Shown piece after piece: positions 1-6,769 of a stretch of 29,596 bases of DNA; position 1 is the stretch's first letter; every line of letters begins with the position of its first letter. Below the pieces are notes generated by a model. It saw nothing but the letters and a program-made list of their open reading frames with translations, was not told where the DNA came from and ran no database searches. Source of the DNA: JAWLCQ01 sp041687095 (GTDB lineage: Bacteria; Planctomycetota; Phycisphaerae; SM23-33); assembly GCA_041687095.1 (NCBI GenBank), contig JAWLCQ010000046.1:1-29596 (forward strand). Reading direction: 5' to 3'. A program made the translations under genes and the position numbers.

Positions 1-40
1 CCGGCTACTGTCCCGCGCCCCTGTCGGGGCTGTCGGACCG

Positions 41-124
41 ACGCCCGGAATCGGGTCCCTGCCGCCCCGCGAGGCCGAGATGTGTAGAACAACGAGGTCT
101 CCTGACCCCCGTCGTCCCGGAGGG
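41..124 (+). repeat. Dispersed repeat, copy 1
   Basis: This stretch of about 80 bases matches 15103-15186 closely over its whole length. The shared part includes GAGATGTGTAGAACAACGAG followed by GTCTCCTGACCCCCG. A third, partial and inverted copy lies at 14907-14945. No gene overlaps it. The segment 1-40 before it holds only a short GCCCC-TGTC-GGGGC hairpin (about 17-30). Confidence 0.75.
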
Positions 125-244
125 GCGAGGAACGCCTCCGCATTAGCGTCCTTGGAGCGGCCCCTTTCGCGGCGGCCGCCGCCGCGATCGATGCGCCGCC
201 ATGACGCTTCGCGAACGCCGCGCGAACGTTCCCGGACGACGGGG

Positions 245-357
245 GTCAGGAGACCCCCGTCGCACGCGCATAAAGCGGGTCAGGAGACCCCCGTCGCACG
301 CGCATAAAGCGGGCCAGGAGACCCTCGTCGCACGCGCATGAAGCGGGTCAGGAGACC
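245..357 (+). repeat. 34-bp tandem repeat, about 3.3 copies
   Basis: The motif GTCAGGAGACC (third copy GCCAGGAGACC) begins at 245, 279, 313 and 347, an exact 34-bp period. The spacer between motifs (CCCGTCGCACGCGCATAAAGCGG-like) is itself repeated, so this is a true tandem repeat and not repeat-spacer DNA. The reverse complement GGTCTCCTGAC also occurs in the dispersed repeats at 41-124, 14907-14945 and 15103-15186, which links the two kinds of repeat. It lies just upstream of the fumC promoter. Confidence 0.8.
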
Positions 358-409
358 AGCGGCGCAGGAGGTGTCTCTTCTCGTCATGGTGGAAATCGAC
401 GGGAGGCCG

Positions 410-415
410 TATAAT
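410..415 (+). promoter_or_regulatory. Putative fumC -10 box
   Basis: TATAAT at 410-415 is a perfect sigma70 -10 match in otherwise GC-rich DNA, about 80 bases before the fumC start. No good -35 box is visible at 16-18 bp spacing (TGGTGG at 387-392), so the call rests on the -10 box and position alone. Confidence 0.4.
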
Positions 416-493
416 CCCCGCTTCGGGACGTGGTTTTGGAGTATTCCCCTTCGCCTTGGCGGCGGGGCATGTTCCCACAGGAGAAGCAGCCGT

Positions 494-1900
494 ATGACCA
501 ACGAAACCCCCACCCGCGTGGAGCGGGACAGCATGGGTGAGATGACCGTGCCCGCCGACGCTCTCTGGGGCGCCCAGACCGCCCGCGCCGCAGCGAACTT
601 CCCCATCTCCGGCTGGGCCATGCCGCGCGAGATCATCGCCGCCCTCGGGCTCATCAAGCAGGCGGCCGCTACCTGCCACCGCCTGAGCGGCCGCCTCGAC
701 GAGCGCCTCGCCGATGCCGTCATCCAGGCCGCCCGCGAAGTCGCCGACGGGCAGTGGGACGAGCAGTTTGTCCTCGACGTGTTCCAGACCGGCAGCGGGA
801 CGTCCACGAACATGAACGCCAACGAGGTCATCGCCAACCGCGCCGCCCAACTCCTCGGGGGCAAGCCCGGCGACAAGAACCTCGTGCATCCCAACGACCA
901 CGTCAACCTCGGGCAGTCGTCCAACGACGTGATCCCCACCGCCATCCACGTCGCCGCCGCCCACGTGATCCACCACCGCCTCGTCCCCGCGCTCCGCCGC
1001 CTCCGCGAGTCCCTCGACGCCAAGGCCCGCGAGTTCGACAGCGTCGTGAAGATCGGCCGCACGCACCTCATGGACGCCGTCCCCGTCCGCCTGGGGCAGG
1101 AGTTCGGGGGCTACGCGGCCCAGTTGCGCAACGTGCTGGGCATGCTGGGCAACGCGGTGGGGTGGCTGTGCGAGCTGCCCATCGGCGGGACGGCCGTCGG
1201 GACGGGCCTCAACGCCCCCCCGGACCTCGCCGCCAGCGTGTGCGACGCGCTGGAGGAGGTCTACCGCCTCCCGTTCCGCGAGGCGGAGAACCACTTCGAG
1301 GCCCAGTCCGCCAAGGACGCCGTCGTCTTCACCTCCGGGGCCCTGCGGGCGGTGGCCCTCGCCCTGGGCAAGATCGCCTCGGACATCCGCCTGATGGGGT
1401 CGGGTCCGCGGTGCGGACTGGGCGAGCTGCGCCTCCCCGCGGTCCAGCCCGGAAGCTCCATCATGCCCGGGAAGGTCAACCCGGTGATCTGCGAGTCCGT
1501 CATCCAGGTCGCCTGCCAGGTCATCGGCTGTGACGCCGCCGTCGCCGCCGCCGCCACCGGGGGCGTGGGGTCCATCCTGGAACTCAACGTCGCCATGCCC
1601 GTGATGGCTGTGAACCTCCTCACCAGCGCGAACCTGCTGGCGAACGTGGCGACGGTGTTCGACGAGCGCCTCGTCCGCGGCCTGGAGGCCAACGTCGAGC
1701 GCTGCCACGACCTGGTCGAGCGGTCCCTGGCGATGGTGACGGTGCTGGCGCCCCGCATCGGGTACGACCGCGCCGCCGAGATCGCCAAGAAGGCGTACGC
1801 CAGCGGCAAGACCGTCCGCGAGGTCTGCCTGGCCGAGGGCGTGATGGACGCGGGGGAACTGGACGAACTGCTCGACGCAAGGAAGCAGACGGGGGAGTGA
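494..1900 (+). CDS. fumC: Class II fumarate hydratase (fumarase C)
   Basis: A 468-residue protein that interconverts fumarate and L-malate in the TCA cycle, in the cytoplasm. It shows the hallmarks of the fumarase/aspartase superfamily: GTSTNMNANEV, HPNDHVN, QSSNDVIPTAIH and the mobile-loop signature GSSIMPGKVNP at about 320-330, which holds the catalytic Ser. Length is normal for class II enzymes (460-470). The ATG at 494 is chosen because AGGAGAAG lies 7 bases upstream and because the superfamily N-terminus (Glu/Arg-rich, DSMGEM-VP) begins here; the frame stays open to an earlier ATG at 338, but that would add 52 residues of unrelated, repeat-derived sequence. It is convergent with the ThuA gene. 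Aspartase and argininosuccinate lyase are less likely given the fumarase-type HPNDHVN and loop sequences. Confidence 0.95.
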   Translation: MTNETPTRVERDSMGEMTVPADALWGAQTARAAANFPISGWAMPREIIAALGLIKQAAATCHRLSGRLDERLADAVIQAAREVADGQWDEQFVLDVFQTGSGTSTNMNANEVIANRAAQLLGGKPGDKNLVHPNDHVNLGQSSNDVIPTAIHVAAAHVIHHRLVPALRRLRESLDAKAREFDSVVKIGRTHLMDAVPVRLGQEFGGYAAQLRNVLGMLGNAVGWLCELPIGGTAVGTGLNAPPDLAASVCDALEEVYRLPFREAENHFEAQSAKDAVVFTSGALRAVALALGKIASDIRLMGSGPRCGLGELRLPAVQPGSSIMPGKVNPVICESVIQVACQVIGCDAAVAAAATGGVGSILELNVAMPVMAVNLLTSANLLANVATVFDERLVRGLEANVERCHDLVERSLAMVTVLAPRIGYDRAAEIAKKAYASGKTVREVCLAEGVMDAGELDELLDARKQTGE

Positions 1901-1905
1901 GCGGA

Positions 1906-2063
1906 AGGTGAGAGGTTAGAGGTGAGAGGTTAGAGGGCGGAGTGCAGACGCTCGACCGTGCCGATGTCTTTATCGCACCGACAACGCTCGACCGCCTGCA
2001 CTCTCACCTCTCACCTCTCACCTCTCACCTCTCACCTCTCACCTCTCACCTCTCACCTCTCAC
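1906..2063 (+). repeat. Heptamer inverted-array element (AGGTTAG / CTCTCAC)
   Basis: The left array (1906-1936) is AGGTGAG and AGGTTAG alternating, about 4.4 units. The right array (2001-2063) is exactly nine copies of CTCTCAC, the complementary sense. The core (1937-2000) contains GAGTGCAG / CTGCACTC at its borders, an inner GTGCCGAT...ATCGCAC pair, and CGCTCGACCG twice. The whole could fold into one long hairpin. It fills the space between the convergent fumC and ThuA genes, starting 5 bases after the fumC stop and ending 4 bases from the ThuA stop. Confidence 0.85.
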
Positions 2064-2067
2064 CTTT

Positions 2068-2721
2068 TCAGCAGCAGCAGCCGCAGCGGCCCTGGGCGGA
2101 CCAGAGGATGCCGCGGACGGTCATCTCGAGGACCTGCGGGTAGTCGGTGAACTCCTTGGCGCAGTGCCCGAGGGCGGAGTAGAAGACGCGCCCGCGGCCC
2201 CAGGTCTTGACCCAAACGACGGGCATGAGGATCCGCCGGCCGTCGTACTCGTAGAGCGTGTCGGCGAGGACGGTGTTGCCCGGGTCAGTGATCATGTAGT
2301 ACTGCTCGGACTTATAGGGGAAGTGGGAGGCGAGGCCCTCGGTGACGGGGTGCTTGATGCCCGTCATGCGGACGGTGTAGTCGCCCACGTGGGGGTGCCC
2401 GACGAACTGCCCGCCGGTCATCCACTGGTACTCGAGGTTCCCGCGGAAGGCGTCGCCCATCCCCCCGTGCACGCCCGCCACGCCGCACCCGGCCTTGACG
2501 GCGGAATTGAGGCCCTGCCACTGCTCCTTCTCCATCTGGCCCATGGTCCAGACGGGGACGACGACGTCGACGGTGCTCATGACGGACGCGTCGGCGAGGG
2601 GGGCCATGTTGTCCACCCGCATCACCTCGACGCCCTTGCTCTGGAGCGAGGCCTCGAGGATCTCGGAGACTTCCTTGGGCTGATGCCCGTCCCACCCGCC
2701 GTAAAAGATCAATGCCTTCAT
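2068..2721 (-). CDS. ThuA-like domain protein
   Basis: A 217-residue protein beginning MKALIFYGGWDGHQP, with the GVAGVHGGMGD turn and a late VWVKTWGRGRVFYSALGH segment. These are typical of the ThuA-like (trehalose utilisation) family, which has a glutamine-amidotransferase-like fold; the biochemical activity of the family is not well established. The ATG at 2721 follows an AAAGGAC ribosome site. No signal peptide is evident. The C-terminus is odd: it ends GRCGCCC, four Cys in the last five residues, encoded by CAG-rich DNA next to the heptamer array. The gene lies downstream of, and in the same direction as, a Gfo/Idh/MocA gene with a 169-bp gap, a common pairing in saccharide loci of planctomycetes and relatives. 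Co-transcription is likely but not proven. Confidence 0.85.
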   Translation of the reverse strand: MKALIFYGGWDGHQPKEVSEILEASLQSKGVEVMRVDNMAPLADASVMSTVDVVVPVWTMGQMEKEQWQGLNSAVKAGCGVAGVHGGMGDAFRGNLEYQWMTGGQFVGHPHVGDYTVRMTGIKHPVTEGLASHFPYKSEQYYMITDPGNTVLADTLYEYDGRRILMPVVWVKTWGRGRVFYSALGHCAKEFTDYPQVLEMTVRGILWSAQGRCGCCC

Positions 2722-2739
2722 GGTTCTGTCCTTTCGGTC

Positions 2740-2758
2740 CGGCGGCGTTACGCCGCCG
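2740..2758 (-). other. GC hairpin in ThuA leader
   Basis: CGGCGGCG-TTA-CGCCGCCG forms a perfect 8-bp stem with a 3-base loop, about 20 bases upstream of the ThuA start. It could influence translation or attenuate read-through from the upstream oxidoreductase; there is no U-tract. Confidence 0.4.
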
Positions 2759-2843
2759 ATGTATGGGAGCGGGAGCGGACGGTGCGAGGGCTCGCGCCGC
2801 ATCGCCCCGCCCGCTCCCGTCTTCTCTTTCCTGGCGCCTATGG

Positions 2844-2889
2844 CCTAGTGCCTCCTGCCCGGGGCCTAGTCCCTAGTGCCTAGTGCCTC
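2844..2889. repeat. Heptamer array, CCTAGTG family
   Basis: CCTAGTG occurs at 2844-2850, CCTAGTC at 2865-2871, then CCTAGTG at 2872-2878 and 2879-2885, all in 7-bp register. The array abuts the stop codon of the minus-strand oxidoreductase (TCA at 2891-2893). Confidence 0.65.
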
Positions 2890-2890
2890 G

Positions 2891-3925
2891 TCACTCGTAC
2901 TTCGCGACGAGCGCCCGGCCCTTCTTGGCGGACTGGTCGGCGAGGTCGAGGATGTGGATGGGGCGGCGGGACCACTCGGGGGTGATGATGAGCTTCTCGC
3001 CCTTGACGAGGTGGTCGGCGACGTTCTGGTAGTACTTGTGGTTCTCGCCCGCGCGGTTGCGCCCGGTGCGGACGACCTTCTCCCCGTCCTGATGGCAGAC
3101 GGCGGTCCAGTTGGTGTGGTCGAAGAAGTACGTGCCCTTCGTGCCCGTCACCTCGACGATGCCCTCCTTGGGCTTGGAGTCGATGCTGGTGATGCACAGG
3201 GTGAGGCGCTTGCCGTTGTCGAAGCGGACGATGGCGTACCCTTCGTCCTCGTTGGCGTCGTCCTTCCAGGCGGTGTAGGGGCCCCAGAAGCCCTGGGTCG
3301 CGTAGCCCGCCACCTCGGTCATGTTCCCGTCCAGCAACTGCAGCGAGTACTCCAGCAGGTGCACGCCCCAATCGTAGAGGATCCCGCCGCTGATCGTCTT
3401 GCTCGTCCGCCACCAGTCGCCCGGCTTGCCGTACCCGCCCATGTGGGCCTCGATGCGGAGGACGTCCCCGACGATCTTCTGGGTCTTGACGCGCTCGACG
3501 GCCTCGAGGATGCACCCGTCCCAGTGCCGGTTGTGGTAGGTGGACAGGACGAGGTTGTTCTTCTTGGCGGCGGCGATCATGCGGTCGCACTCGGCGGTGG
3601 TGATGGCGAGGGGCTTCTCGCACACGACGTGCCGCTTGGCGTTGAGGCACTGGACGGCGATCTTGGCGTGCGTGTTGTGGGGGGTGATGATGACGACGAG
3701 GTTCACGGGGGACTTCTTGAGCATGTCCGCCACTTCCGTGTACGTCTCGATGCCCGGGAAGTCCTGCTCCGCCACTTCCAGGCGGCCCGCGTCGGTGTCG
3801 CACACCGCCACGGGGGTCATCCCGGCGGCCTGCATCTGCTGCAGGTGGGACCGCCCCATGTTGAATGCCCCGCCGTATCCGACCACGCCCACCTTGATCT
3901 CACTGGGGTCCTTGAAGCGCTTCAC
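2891..3925 (-). CDS. Gfo/Idh/MocA family oxidoreductase
   Basis: A 344-residue NAD(P)-dependent sugar or polyol dehydrogenase-like protein. The N-terminal Rossmann fold starts at KVGVVGYGG (11-19), the family EKP motif is at 103-105 (VVCEKPLAITT), and the C-terminal domain shows GILYDWGVHLLEY (181-193), the usual D-x-G-x-H segment. The substrate cannot be read from sequence. GTG at 3925 is preferred as start: AGGAG sits 6 bases upstream, while the alternative ATG at 4009 would lie inside the predicted -10 box. The gene is followed by the ThuA gene on the same strand and is transcribed away from the PEP-CTERM gene. Family certain; reaction unknown. Confidence 0.9.
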   Translation of the reverse strand: MKRFKDPSEIKVGVVGYGGAFNMGRSHLQQMQAAGMTPVAVCDTDAGRLEVAEQDFPGIETYTEVADMLKKSPVNLVVIITPHNTHAKIAVQCLNAKRHVVCEKPLAITTAECDRMIAAAKKNNLVLSTYHNRHWDGCILEAVERVKTQKIVGDVLRIEAHMGGYGKPGDWWRTSKTISGGILYDWGVHLLEYSLQLLDGNMTEVAGYATQGFWGPYTAWKDDANEDEGYAIVRFDNGKRLTLCITSIDSKPKEGIVEVTGTKGTYFFDHTNWTAVCHQDGEKVVRTGRNRAGENHKYYQNVADHLVKGEKLIITPEWSRRPIHILDLADQSAKKGRALVAKYE

Positions 3926-4006
3926 GAGAATCTCCTGATTTCCATCGCCCGTCGTCCGCGGACGCCGCGGAGCGACCGGGCGAGACCGAACCGAACCAAC
4001 CCGGTC

Positions 4007-4035
4007 CATATATCGCCCTGCAACCCGCTACGCAA
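4007..4035 (-). promoter_or_regulatory. Putative promoter of the oxidoreductase-ThuA pair
   Basis: Read on the minus strand, TTGCGT (4030-4035) and TATATG (4007-4012) are separated by 17 bp. The expected transcript starts near 4000 and gives a leader of about 75 bases before the GTG at 3925. Confidence 0.5.
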
Positions 4036-4059
4036 CGGGAAGTAACGGAATTTCTGCGG

Positions 4060-4119
4060 AGGAACCCAGGAACCGGGAACCGGGGCCAGGAACCAAGGAA
4101 CCACGAACCGGGAACGGGG
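4060..4119 (+). repeat. Heptamer array, degenerate GGAACCA family
   Basis: Successive GGAACCC, AGGAACC, GGGAACC, AGGAACC, AAGGAACC, ACGAACC and GGGAACG units run with a mostly 7-bp period and a few single-base slips. The array lies between the divergent oxidoreductase and PEP-CTERM genes and is the same family as the large array at 14544-14720. Confidence 0.7.
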
Positions 4120-4212
4120 GAGGGCGAAGCGGGAACTTCGAGCAGGGCGCGGCGCGTGGTTTCACGGGGGGGCGTAACCGCGCTGCCTCACTTGACAATC
4201 CACGGGCGGCCG

Positions 4213-4241
4213 TTGACGAAACCGCGATTCCATGGTACGGT
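4213..4241 (+). promoter_or_regulatory. Putative promoter of the PEP-CTERM gene
   Basis: TTGACG (4213-4218) and TACGGT (4236-4241) are 17 bp apart, about 70 bases before the start codon. A second TTGACA at 4192-4197 has no fitting -10 box. Confidence 0.4.
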
Positions 4242-4312
4242 CTTTCCAATCCCCCGTCCCGGCGGAAGGGCGGGGGAGCAGATCGCTCGTGTCAGAGTGG
4301 AGGATTCGCTTC

Positions 4313-4996
4313 ATGAAAGCGTTCGCGCCCGCACCCCGATACTCGATCGCCGCGCTGTGCGCACTCGCCGTGCTTGCGGGCCTGGCGGAGGCGGGGGCGG
4401 CGGCGGTGCTGAGCCCGTGGGTCGACTGGACCTCGGGCGCTTCCGGGGCGCCCGGCAGCGCCACCGGAACGCTAAGCCCGTCGTGGTCGGCGCCCCTGTC
4501 CGTGACCTACACCGGCGAGATCGCCTTCCTCCAGGCCTCCGGGGGGACGAACTACTGGAACCCCTCCACCCCGTACGTCAGCGCCAGCGTCCCCAACGCC
4601 CCGCCCCCCAGCGACATCATCGCCTTCGCGGGCGGCAATGCGATCGTCAACACGATCACGTTCTCCCGCCCGGTCACGAACCCGGTGATGGCCGTCGTCA
4701 GCCTGGGCCAGGGTCCCCGGCCGGTGGAGTACCTCTTTGACGCTCCGTTCGACGTTCTCAGTTCGGGCAGAGGCTACTGGGGCGAGGGGGCGTTCTACGA
4801 GAAGCCCGGGAACGTGCTGCACGGGGAGGAGGGGCACGGGACGATCGGGTTCCGCGGGACGTTCACCACGATCCGCTGGACGGTCCCGGTGTACGAGCAC
4901 TGGCATGGGTTCACGGTTGGATTGGCCGTGCCCGAGCCTCTCACGCTCACCCTCTTCGCCGTCGGTGCTGTCACGCTCGTCCGTCGCCGGCGGTAG
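4313..4996 (+). CDS. Secreted PEP-CTERM sorting domain protein
   Basis: A 227-residue exported protein of unknown function. The N-terminus (MKAFAPAPRYSIAALCALAVLAGLAEAGAAA) is a signal peptide. The C-terminus is a PEP-CTERM tripartite tail: VPEP, a hydrophobic stretch LTLTLFAVGAVTLV, then RRRR. By analogy with known systems, such proteins are exported and processed by an exosortase, but no exosortase gene is in this window. The middle part (about 60-200) is rich in Gly, Thr, Ser and beta-prone segments (NAIVNTITFSRPVTNPVMAVVSLGQ) and matches nothing I can name. ATG 4313 has GGAGG nine bases upstream; an earlier in-frame ATG at 4232 overlaps the predicted promoter and would spoil the signal peptide. 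Confidence 0.85.
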   Translation: MKAFAPAPRYSIAALCALAVLAGLAEAGAAAVLSPWVDWTSGASGAPGSATGTLSPSWSAPLSVTYTGEIAFLQASGGTNYWNPSTPYVSASVPNAPPPSDIIAFAGGNAIVNTITFSRPVTNPVMAVVSLGQGPRPVEYLFDAPFDVLSSGRGYWGEGAFYEKPGNVLHGEEGHGTIGFRGTFTTIRWTVPVYEHWHGFTVGLAVPEPLTLTLFAVGAVTLVRRRR

Positions 4997-5037
4997 GGGA
5001 CGGGTTCCGTTTTCGCACCGCGGGGTTCCAAAGACCG

Positions 5038-5066
5038 TTGCCCTCCGCGCCCTTGCGCGGTATTCC
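5038..5066 (+). promoter_or_regulatory. Possible promoter of the isomerase-like gene
   Basis: TTGCCC (5038-5043), 17 bp, TATTCC (5061-5066), about 80 bases before the ATG at 5144. Match quality is modest. Confidence 0.3.
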
Positions 5067-5143
5067 TCCGCTGACGTCACGACCGTCTCCCCCGCCCCCG
5101 CGTGCGGGACAGGGAGGCGGAGACCGCGATCGGAGGATCCCGC

Positions 5144-6013
5144 ATGGCCATCGACATCAGCATCTGCTCCTTCAGCTTCCACCGCCTCCTGGGGGCGGGC
5201 AAGCAGGACATCTTCCAGTACATCCAGGACTCCCAGGCCCTCGGGGCCACCATGCTCCAGCCCTGGAACGCCCACCTCACCCGCCCGACCGAGATGGCCG
5301 ACGTGGAGAAGCTCGGGAAGAACCCGGGCTTTCCCACCGTGCCCGCCTGGCTGACCCCACCGACGGACCCGGGCTACCTCCGCGAGGTCCGCTCGGCCGC
5401 CGAGGCGGCGGGCCTGCCCTTCGAAGCCATCGCCGTCGACCGCGCCCACATCTACGAGGAATCCCCCGCCGACCGGGACAGCAATCGCCGCTTCGCGTAC
5501 CTCTGGCTGGACATCGCGGAGGCGCTGGGCGCGAAGGCCCTGCGCATCGACGCGGGCGGGCCCGAGGAGATGCCCGACCCCGTCTTCCGCATCATCGCCG
5601 AGGGCTACGAGGACCTCATCGCCCGCGGGAAGGACAAGGGCATCGCCATCCTGACCGAGAACCACTGGGGCCCCTCCCGCATCCCCGCCAACGTCGTGAA
5701 GCTCATGGAGAGCATCGAGGGGCTCGGACTGCTCTTCGACACCAACAACTGGGCCCCCGGCATGCAGCAGGAGGGCTGGGAGCGGTGCGCGAAGTACGCG
5801 ACGGCGACGCACGTGAAGACGTTCGCCTTCGACGAGGGGGGCAACGAGCCCTCTGTCGACATCCCCGCCGCCATCCGCCTGCTCGTCGAGACCGGGTACG
5901 ACGGGGTCTGGGGCGTCGAGAGCGTCCCGAAGGACGGGGACGAGATCGCAGGCGCCCGAAAGACCATCGAACTCATCCGCCGCACGCTGCGCGAGCTGGG
6001 CAAGGACGCGTAG
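5144..6013 (+). CDS. Sugar phosphate isomerase/epimerase-like TIM barrel protein
   Basis: A 289-residue protein of the xylose-isomerase-like / AP endonuclease 2 TIM-barrel superfamily. Likely metal ligands occur in the usual strand order: E172 (ILTENHWG), D199 (LLFDTNNW), H223 (ATHVKTF) and E259 (GVESV). The N-terminal DISICSFSFHRLL is also characteristic. The family includes epimerases and isomerases of sugars, inosose dehydratases and DNA endonuclease IV; the neighbouring Gfo/Idh/MocA genes favour a sugar role. No signal peptide is present. ATG 5144 has GGAGG seven bases upstream; an earlier ATG at 5102 lacks this. The 26-bp gap to the next gene might imply co-transcription, but that gene differs sharply in base composition. 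Confidence 0.85.
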   Translation: MAIDISICSFSFHRLLGAGKQDIFQYIQDSQALGATMLQPWNAHLTRPTEMADVEKLGKNPGFPTVPAWLTPPTDPGYLREVRSAAEAAGLPFEAIAVDRAHIYEESPADRDSNRRFAYLWLDIAEALGAKALRIDAGGPEEMPDPVFRIIAEGYEDLIARGKDKGIAILTENHWGPSRIPANVVKLMESIEGLGLLFDTNNWAPGMQQEGWERCAKYATATHVKTFAFDEGGNEPSVDIPAAIRLLVETGYDGVWGVESVPKDGDEIAGARKTIELIRRTLRELGKDA

Positions 6014-6039
6014 GCTGATGCGATGGCAAGGATCCATCT

Positions 6040-6672
6040 ATGAACGTCGGAAGAAGACAGACGCTGGAACTGCTGACGGGCATATGGGAGAACAAGATTC
6101 AGGCTGACTTCAGTCGAGGGATCTTGATCAATGAGAGCACGTTGCAGGCTGCGCTGTACCATCACTTGCGTTGCGCGGCCCCAAGTCTCATGGTCGTCAC
6201 CTGCGTGACGGCTTTCGGGTGCCGATGGGGGCCTTCGCAGCAGGTCCCCGACATGGTTATCTGCGATCAGTCCGCGGGCGATGTGGTCGCAGTGGTCGAG
6301 TGCAAGTTCGACAAGTATGTCCGTTATAAGGACGACGTGACCAGGCTTGCCGATTGGGCGAAGAAGGTACATGGGCAATCTGCGCAAGATCAACCAGTGA
6401 CGGATTCCTTCGAGATCGTGCCTGAGTCCCTCGAATGGCCCCAATCGCAACACCCCTCGTACCATCGTTACAAGTTTACCAGCAATACCCTCTGGGTCTT
6501 TGCCGCGATTGCCCTTCACGACGCCGTTGGGGTGGATGTAAGGAATGTGCGTGAGGCGGCCGGCAAGTGCGATGCCGGGGTCTTGGAAACGATGCACCTG
6601 CTCTATGGGAAGACCACGCAGGACGACCGCATCCGAGACCCGGAATTCGGTTCGCTGTGTTTGCACCCGTGA
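6040..6672 (+). CDS. PD-(D/E)XK nuclease-like protein, low GC
   Basis: A 210-residue protein with no close family I can name. It carries a PD-(D/E)XK-like core: an early Glu in NESTLQAALYHHL (about 32), D71 in VPDMVI, then E87-C-K89 in VAVVECKFDKY, the D-x15-E-x-K spacing seen in restriction-like nucleases. The C-terminal half (YHRYKFTSNTLWVFAAIALHD) suggests a further beta-alpha unit. Base composition is visibly lower in GC than in neighbours, with third positions often A or T, suggesting recent acquisition. It starts 26 bases after the isomerase-like gene with AAGGAT upstream. No methylase, transposase or toxin partner is adjacent. It could be a solitary defence nuclease or a non-nuclease relative; function is inferred from motif only. 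Confidence 0.6.
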   Translation: MNVGRRQTLELLTGIWENKIQADFSRGILINESTLQAALYHHLRCAAPSLMVVTCVTAFGCRWGPSQQVPDMVICDQSAGDVVAVVECKFDKYVRYKDDVTRLADWAKKVHGQSAQDQPVTDSFEIVPESLEWPQSQHPSYHRYKFTSNTLWVFAAIALHDAVGVDVRNVREAAGKCDAGVLETMHLLYGKTTQDDRIRDPEFGSLCLHP

Positions 6673-6684
6673 GGAGCCCGAAAT

Positions 6685-6700
6685 CTGATAGCTGATAGCT
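6685..6700 (+). repeat. Heptamer repeat, AGCTGAT family, two units
   Basis: CTGATAG is repeated in tandem at 6685-6698 and followed by CT, 12 bases after the preceding stop codon. It is the same unit as the right arm at 24805-24867. Confidence 0.5.
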
Positions 6701-6769
6701 CAAGCCCCAGACAACCGGCAGTCCCCAGAGAACCTATCGGTCCCCGGAACACCAACCAAGGAACCCCCC

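Noticed and set aside
245..357. 34-bp repeats considered as a CRISPR array
   Set aside because: The whole 34-bp unit is repeated with no unique spacers, and there are no cas genes.
338..493. N-terminal extension of fumarase C from ATG 338
   Set aside because: It would run through the promoter and a repeat; the ATG at 494 has a proper ribosome site and the normal family N-terminus.
1942..2883. Plus-strand frame opposite the ThuA gene
   Set aside because: Shadow of the minus-strand gene; starts inside the repeat core and has Val/Asp/Gly-rich composition typical of antisense GC-rich frames.
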